Source of the DNA: Oscillospiraceae bacterium
GTDB taxonomy: Bacteria; Bacillota; Clostridia; Oscillospirales; Acutalibacteraceae
Length of the DNA: 23,679 nt
Direction: 5' to 3'
NCBI GenBank assembly: GCA_029013165.1
Contig: JAQXMV010000054.1
Location: 1-23,679, forward strand
Shown here: positions 8,895 through 15,318 of the stretch, piece after piece
Numbering within the stretch: position 1 is the stretch's first letter
Layout: each line of letters starts with the position of its first letter
The notes under the pieces: model-generated
What the model was told of the DNA's origin: nothing
Database searches by the model: none
Seen by the model: the letters and a program-made list of their open reading frames with translations, nothing else
Translations under genes and position numbers: made by a program

Positions 8895-10883
8895 TCCCTC
8901 GCTCTCATCTTCATAGATGGGCGTTTCAAACAGTTCGCCATCCAGGTCGATCTCATGGGTATGCGCCTGCTCGGTTTCGCTGTAAAGATATTTGCCAAGA
9001 TCCAGCCGGCTCAGGGCATGGCCGGAATTACGCGACGACAGTGGCAACAACTCCATGTAGTTTTTGCCGTACCAATGCTTGAGGTATTCGTCGTAGGCCT
9101 TGGGTGCCTTGAAAACCATATCCTCATAGGGTACATCAATCAGATCTTCAAACCACTCCATGGGGAAAGGACCCTTTTCCAGATTCTGTCCCACACCGTC
9201 GATGAGATAATGGCTGTTTTTCTTGCCGTCAAACATCTGCAGCGCCCACTCAAAGAAGCGGTGATAGGTTGGGAAAGGAATCTTCTTCATGATGGGCAGC
9301 ATGATCTTCGAGGCGGTATAGTGAATGCCCCGTCTTGCCTTGCCCACCCAGCGGATATTGATCAGACGGCGGAAGAAGCGAATGGAATTGATGTGGAATT
9401 TCTGCATCAGCTTGGAGTTAGCGGTCTTATCATAGACGAGAATGTCGATAAACAGACCGTTCTCAATATCGCTGAAGCGGTTGGAAAATTTGGTGCTGAA
9501 ATAGGTGCCCTTCAGGCGCACCTTGTCAAAAATATAGTGAGAGGTAGGCTCATCGGTATAGGACTGATAGCTCAGATGGGAAGCCAGCAGCTTGGGACAG
9601 AGCTTGCGGAACTTTTCAAAGTCCTCGCGCAGCATACCAATATCAATATCGTCGTCCCAGGGGATAAAGCCCTTGTGCCGGATGGCACCCAGAAGCGATC
9701 CGCCCACCAGGAAATAGTTGATGTCATTTTCGCGGCAAATGCGGTCAATTTCGCGCATGATTTCCATCTCGATACGCTTGATGCGCTCGAGCTTGCCCTG
9801 ATAGACGGTGACATAAAAATCGCCCACATATTCTTCATCTATTTTGATCAGAGCCGTCCGGTAAAGCGCCTCCTGCAGAGGCGTTTCCTCCGGCCAGCCC
9901 AGAGACTTGATCTTGAGGTTGCCGAGGCCCTCATAGACCTTTTCCACGGCCCAGCCCGAAAGAAGATCCTCCTCGTATTCCACCTGAGGATTGCGTGAAA
10001 CAAAGCTGTTATAAAGGCAATCCTTGACATCGTGGAGGGTGAAGCAATAATTGGCGGCATGATAAACATTGCCGTTCTTGCCCAGCAGATTGACCATATA
10101 GACCGCCATAACCGCCTGTCTGATATAGCAGCCGGTGAAGCTGACAAGAGAATCGGACTTTCTGAACACAATGCGGTTGTTATAAGCCAGATCGTCAATG
10201 ACCGCGTCAATAGGCAGCTTGGAGGTGCAGGTGACGAGGGGTCCGAAGATATTATCGAAGCGCACAACATTCATGGGAATGTTCTTTGAGGAAAAGGCCT
10301 TGCGGCACATCTCCTCAAGCTCCAGCAAAATTCTTCCCTGACGGAAATCGGGATCGTGATTGACAACGGCTTCAATCTCCCTTTCGGAGACAGAGACAAG
10401 ACCATTGTCAAGAGGTTTATTGAAATTAAAGATAGGGATCAGCAAAAAACTGCCGGCACATTCCTCTGCCAGCTTCAGCCAACGGCTCAGATTGTTTTTC
10501 TTTTCGGCCAGGAAATCTTCGTTCTCATATTCGGGCAGCTGCAGGTTGGCCAGATAAAAGAAATGTCTGTTTTTCCGGTGACTCTCTGCTTTTTCATATT
10601 CGTCACAGTCGGCCAAAACATTGAAAACCGGTCCGTCGCTGAACTGCTCCCTGATCTGATCGGTAAGCACTGCATCTCTGTTTTCTCCCTCAAGGATCAG
10701 ATTGACGGTGCAGGCTTCGGACTTTTTGGCAGCCAGCAGAAAGAAACCGGCAAGATAGGCGGCAAGAGAATGTTCGTCCGCCACGATATTGATCTCATCA
10801 CCGGCATAAACATCACTTTTGACATTGGCCGCCCCGAGACCGGAGACGATACATTTAAGCTCATCGAAAAAAAACTGGTTCAT
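6918..10883 (-). CDS. Tandemly duplicated SDR-like/LicD-like fusion protein
   Basis: A 1321-residue protein of two equal halves (663 and 658 residues). Each half has an N-terminal domain resembling the C-terminal part of extended SDR/NAD-epimerases (RFDNIFGP, GCYIRQAV, AANY.FTLHDVK) and a C-terminal LicD domain. Copy 1 has GGSLLG, IPWDDDIDIG (Asp410-412, Asp414) and FIDIL (Asp480), as expected for a LicD nucleotidyltransferase-fold enzyme that transfers phosphocholine or a similar group to cell-wall glycans. Copy 2 has EDSID (1072-1076) and INV (Asn1142) instead. In both halves the SDR YxxxK site reads FRQGR (180-184 and 843-847) and no Rossmann GxxGxxG is visible. Start chosen at the ATG at 10883 (MNQFFFDEL, AAGGA about 10 bases upstream) over a TTG at 10913. 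Acceptor and donor are unknown: no licABC or teichoic acid genes are nearby. LicD assignment is strong, SDR assignment moderate. Confidence 0.85.
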   Translation of the reverse strand: MNQFFFDELKCIVSGLGAANVKSDVYAGDEINIVADEHSLAAYLAGFFLLAAKKSEACTVNLILEGENRDAVLTDQIREQFSDGPVFNVLADCDEYEKAESHRKNRHFFYLANLQLPEYENEDFLAEKKNNLSRWLKLAEECAGSFLLIPIFNFNKPLDNGLVSVSEREIEAVVNHDPDFRQGRILLELEEMCRKAFSSKNIPMNVVRFDNIFGPLVTCTSKLPIDAVIDDLAYNNRIVFRKSDSLVSFTGCYIRQAVMAVYMVNLLGKNGNVYHAANYCFTLHDVKDCLYNSFVSRNPQVEYEEDLLSGWAVEKVYEGLGNLKIKSLGWPEETPLQEALYRTALIKIDEEYVGDFYVTVYQGKLERIKRIEMEIMREIDRICRENDINYFLVGGSLLGAIRHKGFIPWDDDIDIGMLREDFEKFRKLCPKLLASHLSYQSYTDEPTSHYIFDKVRLKGTYFSTKFSNRFSDIENGLFIDILVYDKTANSKLMQKFHINSIRFFRRLINIRWVGKARRGIHYTASKIMLPIMKKIPFPTYHRFFEWALQMFDGKKNSHYLIDGVGQNLEKGPFPMEWFEDLIDVPYEDMVFKAPKAYDEYLKHWYGKNYMELLPLSSRNSGHALSRLDLGKYLYSETEQAHTHEIDLDGELFETPIYEDESEGMNQIFLDELSLIDKEINDLKFKPNLLNKCEINVICDEHTLAAYLAGYYMYKSKKPGDGAVNLILEGKCRNKALYDQIFDEFEGNSLFNIYSGIDEFNSGSKPSVKKVYYYLANLQLPEYNDDDFVREKKRNLRKWLGHARSTNGRFVFIPIFNFVRPFLDGVAAISEREIESLVLCEKDFRQGRILMELEDVCRKSFSYSKNMLKIIRFDNIFGPFVQSTSKLGLGEIIRELVEKNSVTFKTSDSLVHYSGCYIRQAVSAVHCVAVKGKKGNIYNAANYNFTLHDVKTKLYNGYIERNPEVKYINDVEKMPKEKAYEVMGNLKMHDLGWTEETPLDEALYTTAFAEFDADAQDKISQRLYQGKLDKIRSLEVEIMKSVDEICRKNSIKYFLVGGSLLGAVKYQGYIPWEDSIDIGMFREDYEKFRQVCPGELSSKLKYQSYEKGSKSHFVYDKIRLKETSFYTAASNRFKSVDNGLFINVFVYDRTANNSVGRRIHCAEVLALRRLINVRWLNTAVPGPHYRLIKLALPFVRLIPFETYHAMLNRVLTRYDKKENCVFLIDGEGPNLYKGAFPAKWFYSLTQVEFEGLKLPAPAYYDQYLKLWYGEKYMRTIPASGRNSGRRVLRIDLGNYLYDDSPKKRSHKMNAKGELYDKRIKDE

Positions 10884-10974
10884 ATTTTTCTGTCCTTTTC
10901 TGATTTTATACAAATTCCCTTTTCATATTCTGCAATCATTCGGCGCAAAAAATTCATGCCGTTATCGGTTATTC

Positions 10975-11003
10975 ATTATACTACTGATGCCTTTCTTTGT
11001 CAA
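10975..11003 (-). promoter_or_regulatory. Sigma-A promoter of the SDR-LicD gene
   Basis: On the minus strand a perfect -35 TTGACA (11003-10998), a 17-base spacer and a perfect -10 TATAAT (10980-10975). The leader to the ATG at 10883 is about 85 bases. Confidence 0.88.
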
Positions 11004-11090
11004 CGAAAAATCAAAACGAAAAAACTGCCGCTTCTGTGCATTTTTTCCGCATCAGCCTTTTGCTTCGGGCATACTTTGTCTCAATAAAAG

Positions 11091-11127
11091 CAAAAACAAC
11101 GGACAAAGGCTTGAACTCTGTCCGTTG
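11091..11127 (-). terminator. Intrinsic terminator after the plsC-like gene
   Basis: On the minus strand a 12-bp stem (11127-11116 with 11108-11097, one G-T pair, 7-base loop) is followed at once by TTTTTGCTTTT. It lies about 50 bases after the stop of the acyltransferase gene. Confidence 0.85.
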
Positions 11128-11176
11128 AATCATTCTGACAAATGCCGGTCATGCAGAAACCATCAACCGCCTTCGT

Positions 11177-12718
11177 TTATTCGGCGGTGACTTTGGCTTT
11201 TGCGGCTTCCGGCTTTTTGGCCGGCTTGGCCGCTGTCTTGGCGGCCGGTTTTTTGGCGGCTTTTGCGTCGTTATTTTCCTTGGGTTTGGTCTCGGTTTTT
11301 TTCTCGCTCTTGACCTCGGCGGCAGGAGTCTCGTTCTTTTCGTCCTCGGCCTTTTTCTGCTCTGCGGCTTTTCTGGCGGCGCGCTCGGCGCGAATGCGCG
11401 CGCGCTCCTCGTTTCTCTTTCTCCAGATTTCATTATAAATTTCCTCTGTGGCAAGAGATATCTTGGTAACAGAAAAATCACAGTTGCGCGGGAAAACATA
11501 CCAGGTGTCCTTGAGGGTATTCAGATCAATACAGTCTCTGAAAGCGCCGTATTTATACCGATACTCAACATGAACAGCATACTGTGACGCGGCCTGGATT
11601 TTCATGGAGAAAGGTTCGCCGTCATAATCACGGATACCCTCAACGGTGAAACCGTTCATGTCATGCACCATGTGCGCGTTGCCCAAACGCACGAAGCCTT
11701 TGGAATTGGGCAGATCGTTGACATAGCAGTCGCACTCAAAATGATAGGTTCCGGCGACAACTTCTTTCTTGACCTGCTCGCGTTCCCACTTATACCAGTC
11801 CGTGGGATATTTGAACTCCGTCTCACCGTTTTCGGCTACGAGCTCACCGTAATAATTCAGCTCCCAGGACTTTCCGCAGTGCTCACAGAAAATCCGGTGA
11901 TCCTTGGAGTTCATCTTGTATTCCGTCATGCAGTGGGGGCACTGATAAAGCACCTTGTGCAGTCCCTCCGCCCTCTTGCGGTAGGTGACTTTGATGCGCT
12001 TGGAGCTCTGCCAGCGGAAATCGTCATTATAAAGTGCCTGACGGATTCTGGCGTTGATCTCCTCGGCGGAGGCCTCTTTGATCTCCTCCGGTGTAAAGAT
12101 CTGATTCATTGTGGCCTCGACGGGCTTCACGGGTCTGACCACATGATTGCCCCAGAAAGGATCGTAAATATGGTGTCCCTTGCAGTTGAGGGTGACACAA
12201 GGTACGCCCATGAGCTTGACAAGCTGACCGACGGAATCGGGAATCACCTCGGTCATGCCGCAAAGGGAATAACGGGCCTCGGCATAGATGCCGAAAATCT
12301 GCTTCATTTCAATGGCCTTTTTGCACTGCTTGACCACCGTGAGATCGGAGGTATACTTTCTCTTCGGAACACCGCCGATATTACGGAAAGGATTTTCCCT
12401 GCCGATGAAATCGTCAACAGCCGCCGGGAAAAGTCCCCTTTGGGGCGCAAGGGCCGTCATAAGAATATAGAAATCATAAAAAGCATTATGATTGCAGATG
12501 AGAATATAAGGAGGCTTGAGGCCCTCCATACGTATTTTTTCCAGCTTTCCGTGATGAATCCATTTTCTCAGAAAAGAGAAACCCCACACTGCAGGCATAA
12601 GAGACATTTTCTGTATGATCATTGGGGCTTGCATGTCGAATTTTTCTTCTTCGGGTACGGGAGGGCCTTCCTTGACGAAAAGACCCAGGTTTTTAATATC
12701 CTTAAAATAATCTAACAT
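11177..12718 (-). CDS. PlsC-like acyltransferase with zinc ribbon and Lys/Ala-rich tail
   Basis: Probable member of the 1-acyl-glycerol-3-phosphate acyltransferase superfamily, acting at the inner face of the membrane in phospholipid or glycolipid synthesis. The 513 residues contain the catalytic HX4D motif as NHNAFYD (His77, Asp82). The usual second motif (EGTR) appears as EARYS (Glu147, Arg149), a departure from consensus. After the acyltransferase domain comes a four-Cys zinc ribbon, CPHC (260-263) and CEHC (278-281), then a beta-rich region. The end (about 425-513) is a charged low-complexity tail of Glu/Lys then Lys/Ala/Pro. PlsC enzymes are usually about 200-260 residues, so half of this protein is extra. 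The substrate cannot be read from sequence. It has its own promoter and terminator. Confidence 0.85.
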   Translation of the reverse strand: MLDYFKDIKNLGLFVKEGPPVPEEEKFDMQAPMIIQKMSLMPAVWGFSFLRKWIHHGKLEKIRMEGLKPPYILICNHNAFYDFYILMTALAPQRGLFPAAVDDFIGRENPFRNIGGVPKRKYTSDLTVVKQCKKAIEMKQIFGIYAEARYSLCGMTEVIPDSVGQLVKLMGVPCVTLNCKGHHIYDPFWGNHVVRPVKPVEATMNQIFTPEEIKEASAEEINARIRQALYNDDFRWQSSKRIKVTYRKRAEGLHKVLYQCPHCMTEYKMNSKDHRIFCEHCGKSWELNYYGELVAENGETEFKYPTDWYKWEREQVKKEVVAGTYHFECDCYVNDLPNSKGFVRLGNAHMVHDMNGFTVEGIRDYDGEPFSMKIQAASQYAVHVEYRYKYGAFRDCIDLNTLKDTWYVFPRNCDFSVTKISLATEEIYNEIWRKRNEERARIRAERAARKAAEQKKAEDEKNETPAAEVKSEKKTETKPKENNDAKAAKKPAAKTAAKPAKKPEAAKAKVTAE

Positions 12719-12749
12719 AAGTCACCGCCATAAACATAAAGTTGCGAAT

Positions 12750-12778
12750 ATTATATCACAATCAGAATGAAGTTGCAA
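12750..12778 (-). promoter_or_regulatory. Sigma-A promoter of the plsC-like gene
   Basis: On the minus strand -35 TTGCAA (12778-12773), a 17-base spacer and a perfect -10 TATAAT (12755-12750). The leader before the ATG at 12718 is only about 25 bases, with GGCGGTGA as a weak ribosome binding site. Confidence 0.8.
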
Positions 12779-12809
12779 CGATTAATTTGTAAAAAATTTG
12801 TTGTTTTGT

Positions 12810-12825
12810 GTGAAACCGGTTTCAC
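12810..12825. promoter_or_regulatory. Perfect 16-bp palindrome, LacI/CcpA-type operator
   Basis: GTGAAACCGGTTTCAC is a perfect inverted repeat with central CG and matches the CcpA cre consensus (WTGNAANCGNWNNCW) at every position except the first. It also fits operators of local LacI/GalR-family sugar repressors. It lies in the divergent region between the acyltransferase and arabinofuranosidase genes, about 90 bases upstream of the proposed arabinofuranosidase -35, and on the far side of the acyltransferase promoter. No LacI-type gene is in the window. Confidence 0.6.
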
Positions 12826-12913
12826 TTTGTAAAACCATGACGAAAACGACATCCTGTGAGAGACGAAATCCGAGAAAAAATCAGCAAAAACACCGGATAT
12901 TTTTTGCTCTCTA

Positions 12914-12942
12914 TTTACAGCGGAAAAGAATTATGATAGACT
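12914..12942 (+). promoter_or_regulatory. Probable promoter of the GH51-TraX operon
   Basis: -35 TTTACA (12914-12919), 17-base spacer, -10 TAGACT (12937-12942), a four-of-six match. The perfect 10-base palindrome GACTATAGTC (12939-12948) overlaps the -10 and could bind a regulator. An 8-bp inverted repeat (12883-12890 with 12901-12908) lies just upstream of the -35. Confidence 0.5.
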
Positions 12943-12979
12943 ATAGTCAATTATCTTTTTCATGAAAAGGAGAAGGCAC

Positions 12980-14473
12980 ATGAAAGCAAAAATCACGCTG
13001 GCCGGCGAGCTGAAAGTCGGCAAGATAGACAGAAGAATTTTCGGTTCTTTCATTGAACATCTCGGACGCGCTGTCTACGGCGGCATATATGAGCCGGGAC
13101 ATCCCCTGGCCGATGAGGACGGTCTGCGCACCGATGTGATCAAGCTCATTAACGAACTGGGTGTACCCATTGTGCGCTATCCCGGCGGCAACTTCGTTTC
13201 CGGCTATGACTGGGAGGACGGCGTCGGCCCTGTGGAGCAAAGACCCAAAAGGCTTGAGCTGGCATGGGGTGTGACGGAAACCAATCAGTTCGGCACCAAC
13301 GAATTCATGAAATGGTGCCGCAAGGCCAACACCTCTCCCATGATGGCAGTCAATCTCGGCACAAGAGGTCCCGAACAGGCAAGGCAGCTCGTTGAATACT
13401 GCAACCACAAAAGCGGCAGCAAATATTCCGACATGAGAATTGCCCACGGATATCAGGATCCCTGGGACGTCAAGCTCTGGTGTCTGGGCAACGAAATGGA
13501 CGGCAAATGGCAGATGGGCGCCAAAACCGCCTATGAATACGGTCGGACGGCAAACGAAGCCGCCAAGCTCATGAAATGGGTCGATCCCTCCATTGAAACC
13601 GTCCTGTGCGGCTCCTCCAACAGAGGTATGGCCACTTTCGGCGACTGGGAGGCAACCACCCTGGATCTGGCCTACGACAATGTCGACTATGTATCCCTCC
13701 ATCAGTATTATGACAACCGCAGCGGCGACACGGCCTCTTTCCTGGCCAAAAGCATGGAGCTGGACGATTTCATTTACAGCGTCATCTGCGTCTGCGATTT
13801 CGTCAAAGCCAAAAAGCGGACCAAAAAGCAGATCAACCTGTCTTTCGACGAGTGGAATGTCTGGTATCATTCCAACGGCATTCCCTTTGAAAAGTGGTCG
13901 GTGGCACCTCATCAGCTCGAGGATATTTATAACTTTGAGGACGCTCTGCTGGTGGCATGTCTGCTCATCACCCTGCTGCGCCATGCCGACCGGGTCAAGG
14001 TCGCCTGTCTGGCTCAGCTGGTGAATGTCATCGCTCCCATCTTCACCGAAAACGGCGGCGGAGCTTTCCGTCAGACCATATTCTATCCCTTTGCCGCCAT
14101 GTCAAAATATGCCACCGGCGTCTCTGTTAAACCGATTATTGACTGCCCGAAATATGACTGCAAGGAATTCACCGATGTCCCCTATCTGGAAGCCATCGCC
14201 TCCTGGGACGAGGAAAAAGGCGAGGTTGCCCTTTTCTGCGTCAACCGTTCCCTGGAAGAAAGTCTCGAGCTCGACATCAATATGCTCGGCTTCGAGGGCT
14301 ATCAGGTGTGCTCCTTTGAGTCCATGGACGGCTATGATGTCCGTCAGGAAAACACTTTCAATGACGAAAGGGTCAAGATGCATGCCAATCCCCTGCCCGA
14401 GGACAACGGCACAGCCGTCACCGCACAGCTCAAGCCCCTTTCCTTTAATGTCATCCGGTTCAAGAAGAAATGA
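12980..14473 (+). CDS. abfA: GH51 alpha-L-arabinofuranosidase, intracellular
   Basis: Retaining glycosidase that removes terminal alpha-L-arabinofuranosyl units from arabinoxylan or arabinan oligosaccharides. The protein has 497 residues, typical of GH51. The (beta/alpha)8 part carries the family landmarks FIEHLGRAVYGGIYEPGHP and RYPGGNF, the acid/base Glu172 in GNEMDG and the nucleophile Glu291 in SFDEWNVWY. These positions are close to Glu175 and Glu294 of the Geobacillus enzyme. A C-terminal beta-sandwich follows. There is no signal peptide, so oligosaccharides must be imported first. The upstream in-frame ATG at 12962 lies inside the AAGGAG region; the ATG at 12980, 7 bases after AAGGAG, is the better start. 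Its stop overlaps the next start by ATGA. Confidence 0.95.
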   Translation: MKAKITLAGELKVGKIDRRIFGSFIEHLGRAVYGGIYEPGHPLADEDGLRTDVIKLINELGVPIVRYPGGNFVSGYDWEDGVGPVEQRPKRLELAWGVTETNQFGTNEFMKWCRKANTSPMMAVNLGTRGPEQARQLVEYCNHKSGSKYSDMRIAHGYQDPWDVKLWCLGNEMDGKWQMGAKTAYEYGRTANEAAKLMKWVDPSIETVLCGSSNRGMATFGDWEATTLDLAYDNVDYVSLHQYYDNRSGDTASFLAKSMELDDFIYSVICVCDFVKAKKRTKKQINLSFDEWNVWYHSNGIPFEKWSVAPHQLEDIYNFEDALLVACLLITLLRHADRVKVACLAQLVNVIAPIFTENGGGAFRQTIFYPFAAMSKYATGVSVKPIIDCPKYDCKEFTDVPYLEAIASWDEEKGEVALFCVNRSLEESLELDINMLGFEGYQVCSFESMDGYDVRQENTFNDERVKMHANPLPEDNGTAVTAQLKPLSFNVIRFKKK

Positions 14474-15165
14474 AGCTGACAAGAAACGCGCTGAAATATA
14501 TCGCCGTGGCGGCGATGCTGATTGACCACATCGGCTTGCTTTTCGTGCCCATTACGACGCCTTTGGGTACGGCTATGCGGGTCATCGGCCGTTTCACGGC
14601 ACCGACCATGTGTATGCTTCTGGCCGAGGGATATTCCCACACCTCTTCCAAGGCGAAATACGCCCTGCGGCTTCTGATCTTCGCTCTGATCTCTCAGTTT
14701 CCTTATACCTACATGTTATACGGAGAACTGCGCTTCGACAAATTCAGCATGATCACCACGCTGTTTCTGTGCTTTGTGATGCTGATTTGCACCGAGAAGA
14801 TCAAGTACACGGTGCTGAAAGCATTGGCTGTCATTGTCACCATCGCCCTGTCCTCCCGGTGCGACTGGGGTATCGTCGCGCCGATGTGGGTTCTGACCTT
14901 TTATTTCTGCCGCGACAGCAAGGCGAAGACCGCCGTTTTTTACAGTCTTTGCTGTCTGTTCTGGCTCTTCCGCTGTATGCTGAATACAGTGGATCAGGGA
15001 CGGCTCTGGACCGAGGCCCTATGGCAGGCTGGCGTTTTCTCCCTGCTGCCCGTCATTTTCCTCTATCACGGAGAACCGGGAAAGAAAAACGCCTTTTCCA
15101 AGTGGTTCTTCTATATTTTCTACCCGTTACATATCCTGATCCTCGCCTATATCTTCAGGCATTGA
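14470..15165 (+). CDS. TraX-family multi-pass membrane protein
   Basis: A 231-residue hydrophobic protein with about seven or eight membrane segments. The N-terminal block with MLIDHIG, then GRFTAPTMCMLLAEGY and the FDKFSMITTLF region, is typical of the TraX family. TraX proper acetylates F-pilin in Gram-negative conjugation; the many Firmicutes homologues are not linked to conjugation and their role is unknown, perhaps acetylation of a surface glycan. The start shares ATGA with the stop of the arabinofuranosidase gene, so translation is probably coupled. No transfer genes are nearby, so the name should not be read as evidence of a plasmid. An intrinsic terminator follows directly. Confidence 0.8.
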   Translation: MKLTRNALKYIAVAAMLIDHIGLLFVPITTPLGTAMRVIGRFTAPTMCMLLAEGYSHTSSKAKYALRLLIFALISQFPYTYMLYGELRFDKFSMITTLFLCFVMLICTEKIKYTVLKALAVIVTIALSSRCDWGIVAPMWVLTFYFCRDSKAKTAVFYSLCCLFWLFRCMLNTVDQGRLWTEALWQAGVFSLLPVIFLYHGEPGKKNAFSKWFFYIFYPLHILILAYIFRH

Positions 15166-15170
15166 TCACC

Positions 15171-15210
15171 GCCGCAATACTCCCGACCGAAAGAGTATTG
15201 CGGCTTTTTT
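15171..15210 (+). terminator. Intrinsic terminator after traX-like gene
   Basis: Perfect 12-bp stem (15171-15182 with 15193-15204), 10-base loop and a run of six T. It ends the GH51-TraX unit before the ABC promoter. Confidence 0.9.
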
Positions 15211-15225
15211 GACCATCAGGCGATT

Positions 15226-15280
15226 TGTGACAGAATTGTCAGAAAAAAGTCACCGAAATGTAACCTTGACAAAATATAAT
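15226..15280 (+). promoter_or_regulatory. Activator-type promoter with four 11-bp direct repeats (ABC operon)
   Basis: Four consecutive 11-base units, 15226, 15237, 15248 and 15259, share the core TGTnA (TGTGACAGAAT, TGTCAGAAAAA, AGTCACCGAAA, TGTAACCTTGA). Five bases later comes a perfect -10 TATAAT (15275-15280). No -35 match exists at the right distance (15252-15257), as expected when a bound activator recruits polymerase. Seen another way, two 16-base imperfect palindromes (15227-15242 and 15249-15264) lie 22 bases apart. Both views fit OmpR/PhoB-family response regulators. No such regulator is in the window. Confidence 0.65.
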
Positions 15281-15318
15281 CAAAGCATCAGTTCAGAAAG
15301 TGAAAGGAGAAATTTTCA

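Noticed and set aside
6969..9998. Long plus-strand open frames (551 and 405 residues) opposite the SDR-LicD gene
   Set aside because: The two resemble each other only because the sense gene is internally duplicated. They have no ribosome binding site, no known motifs, and lie within a well-supported minus-strand gene.
12947..13984. 345-residue minus-strand open frame opposite the GH51 gene
   Set aside because: Antisense to a GH51 enzyme with both catalytic motifs intact; covers the GH51 promoter; no motif of its own.
14470..15165. TraX-like gene as evidence of a conjugative plasmid or integrated element
   Set aside because: No relaxase, type IV secretion, integrase or att-like repeats are present; chromosomal TraX homologues are common in Firmicutes.
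15267..15272. TTGACA at 15267 as the -35 of the ABC operon
   Set aside because: A -10 at 16-18 bases from it would read about TCAGTT, a poor match, whereas a perfect TATAAT lies only 2 bases downstream; the TATAAT with upstream activator repeats fits better.
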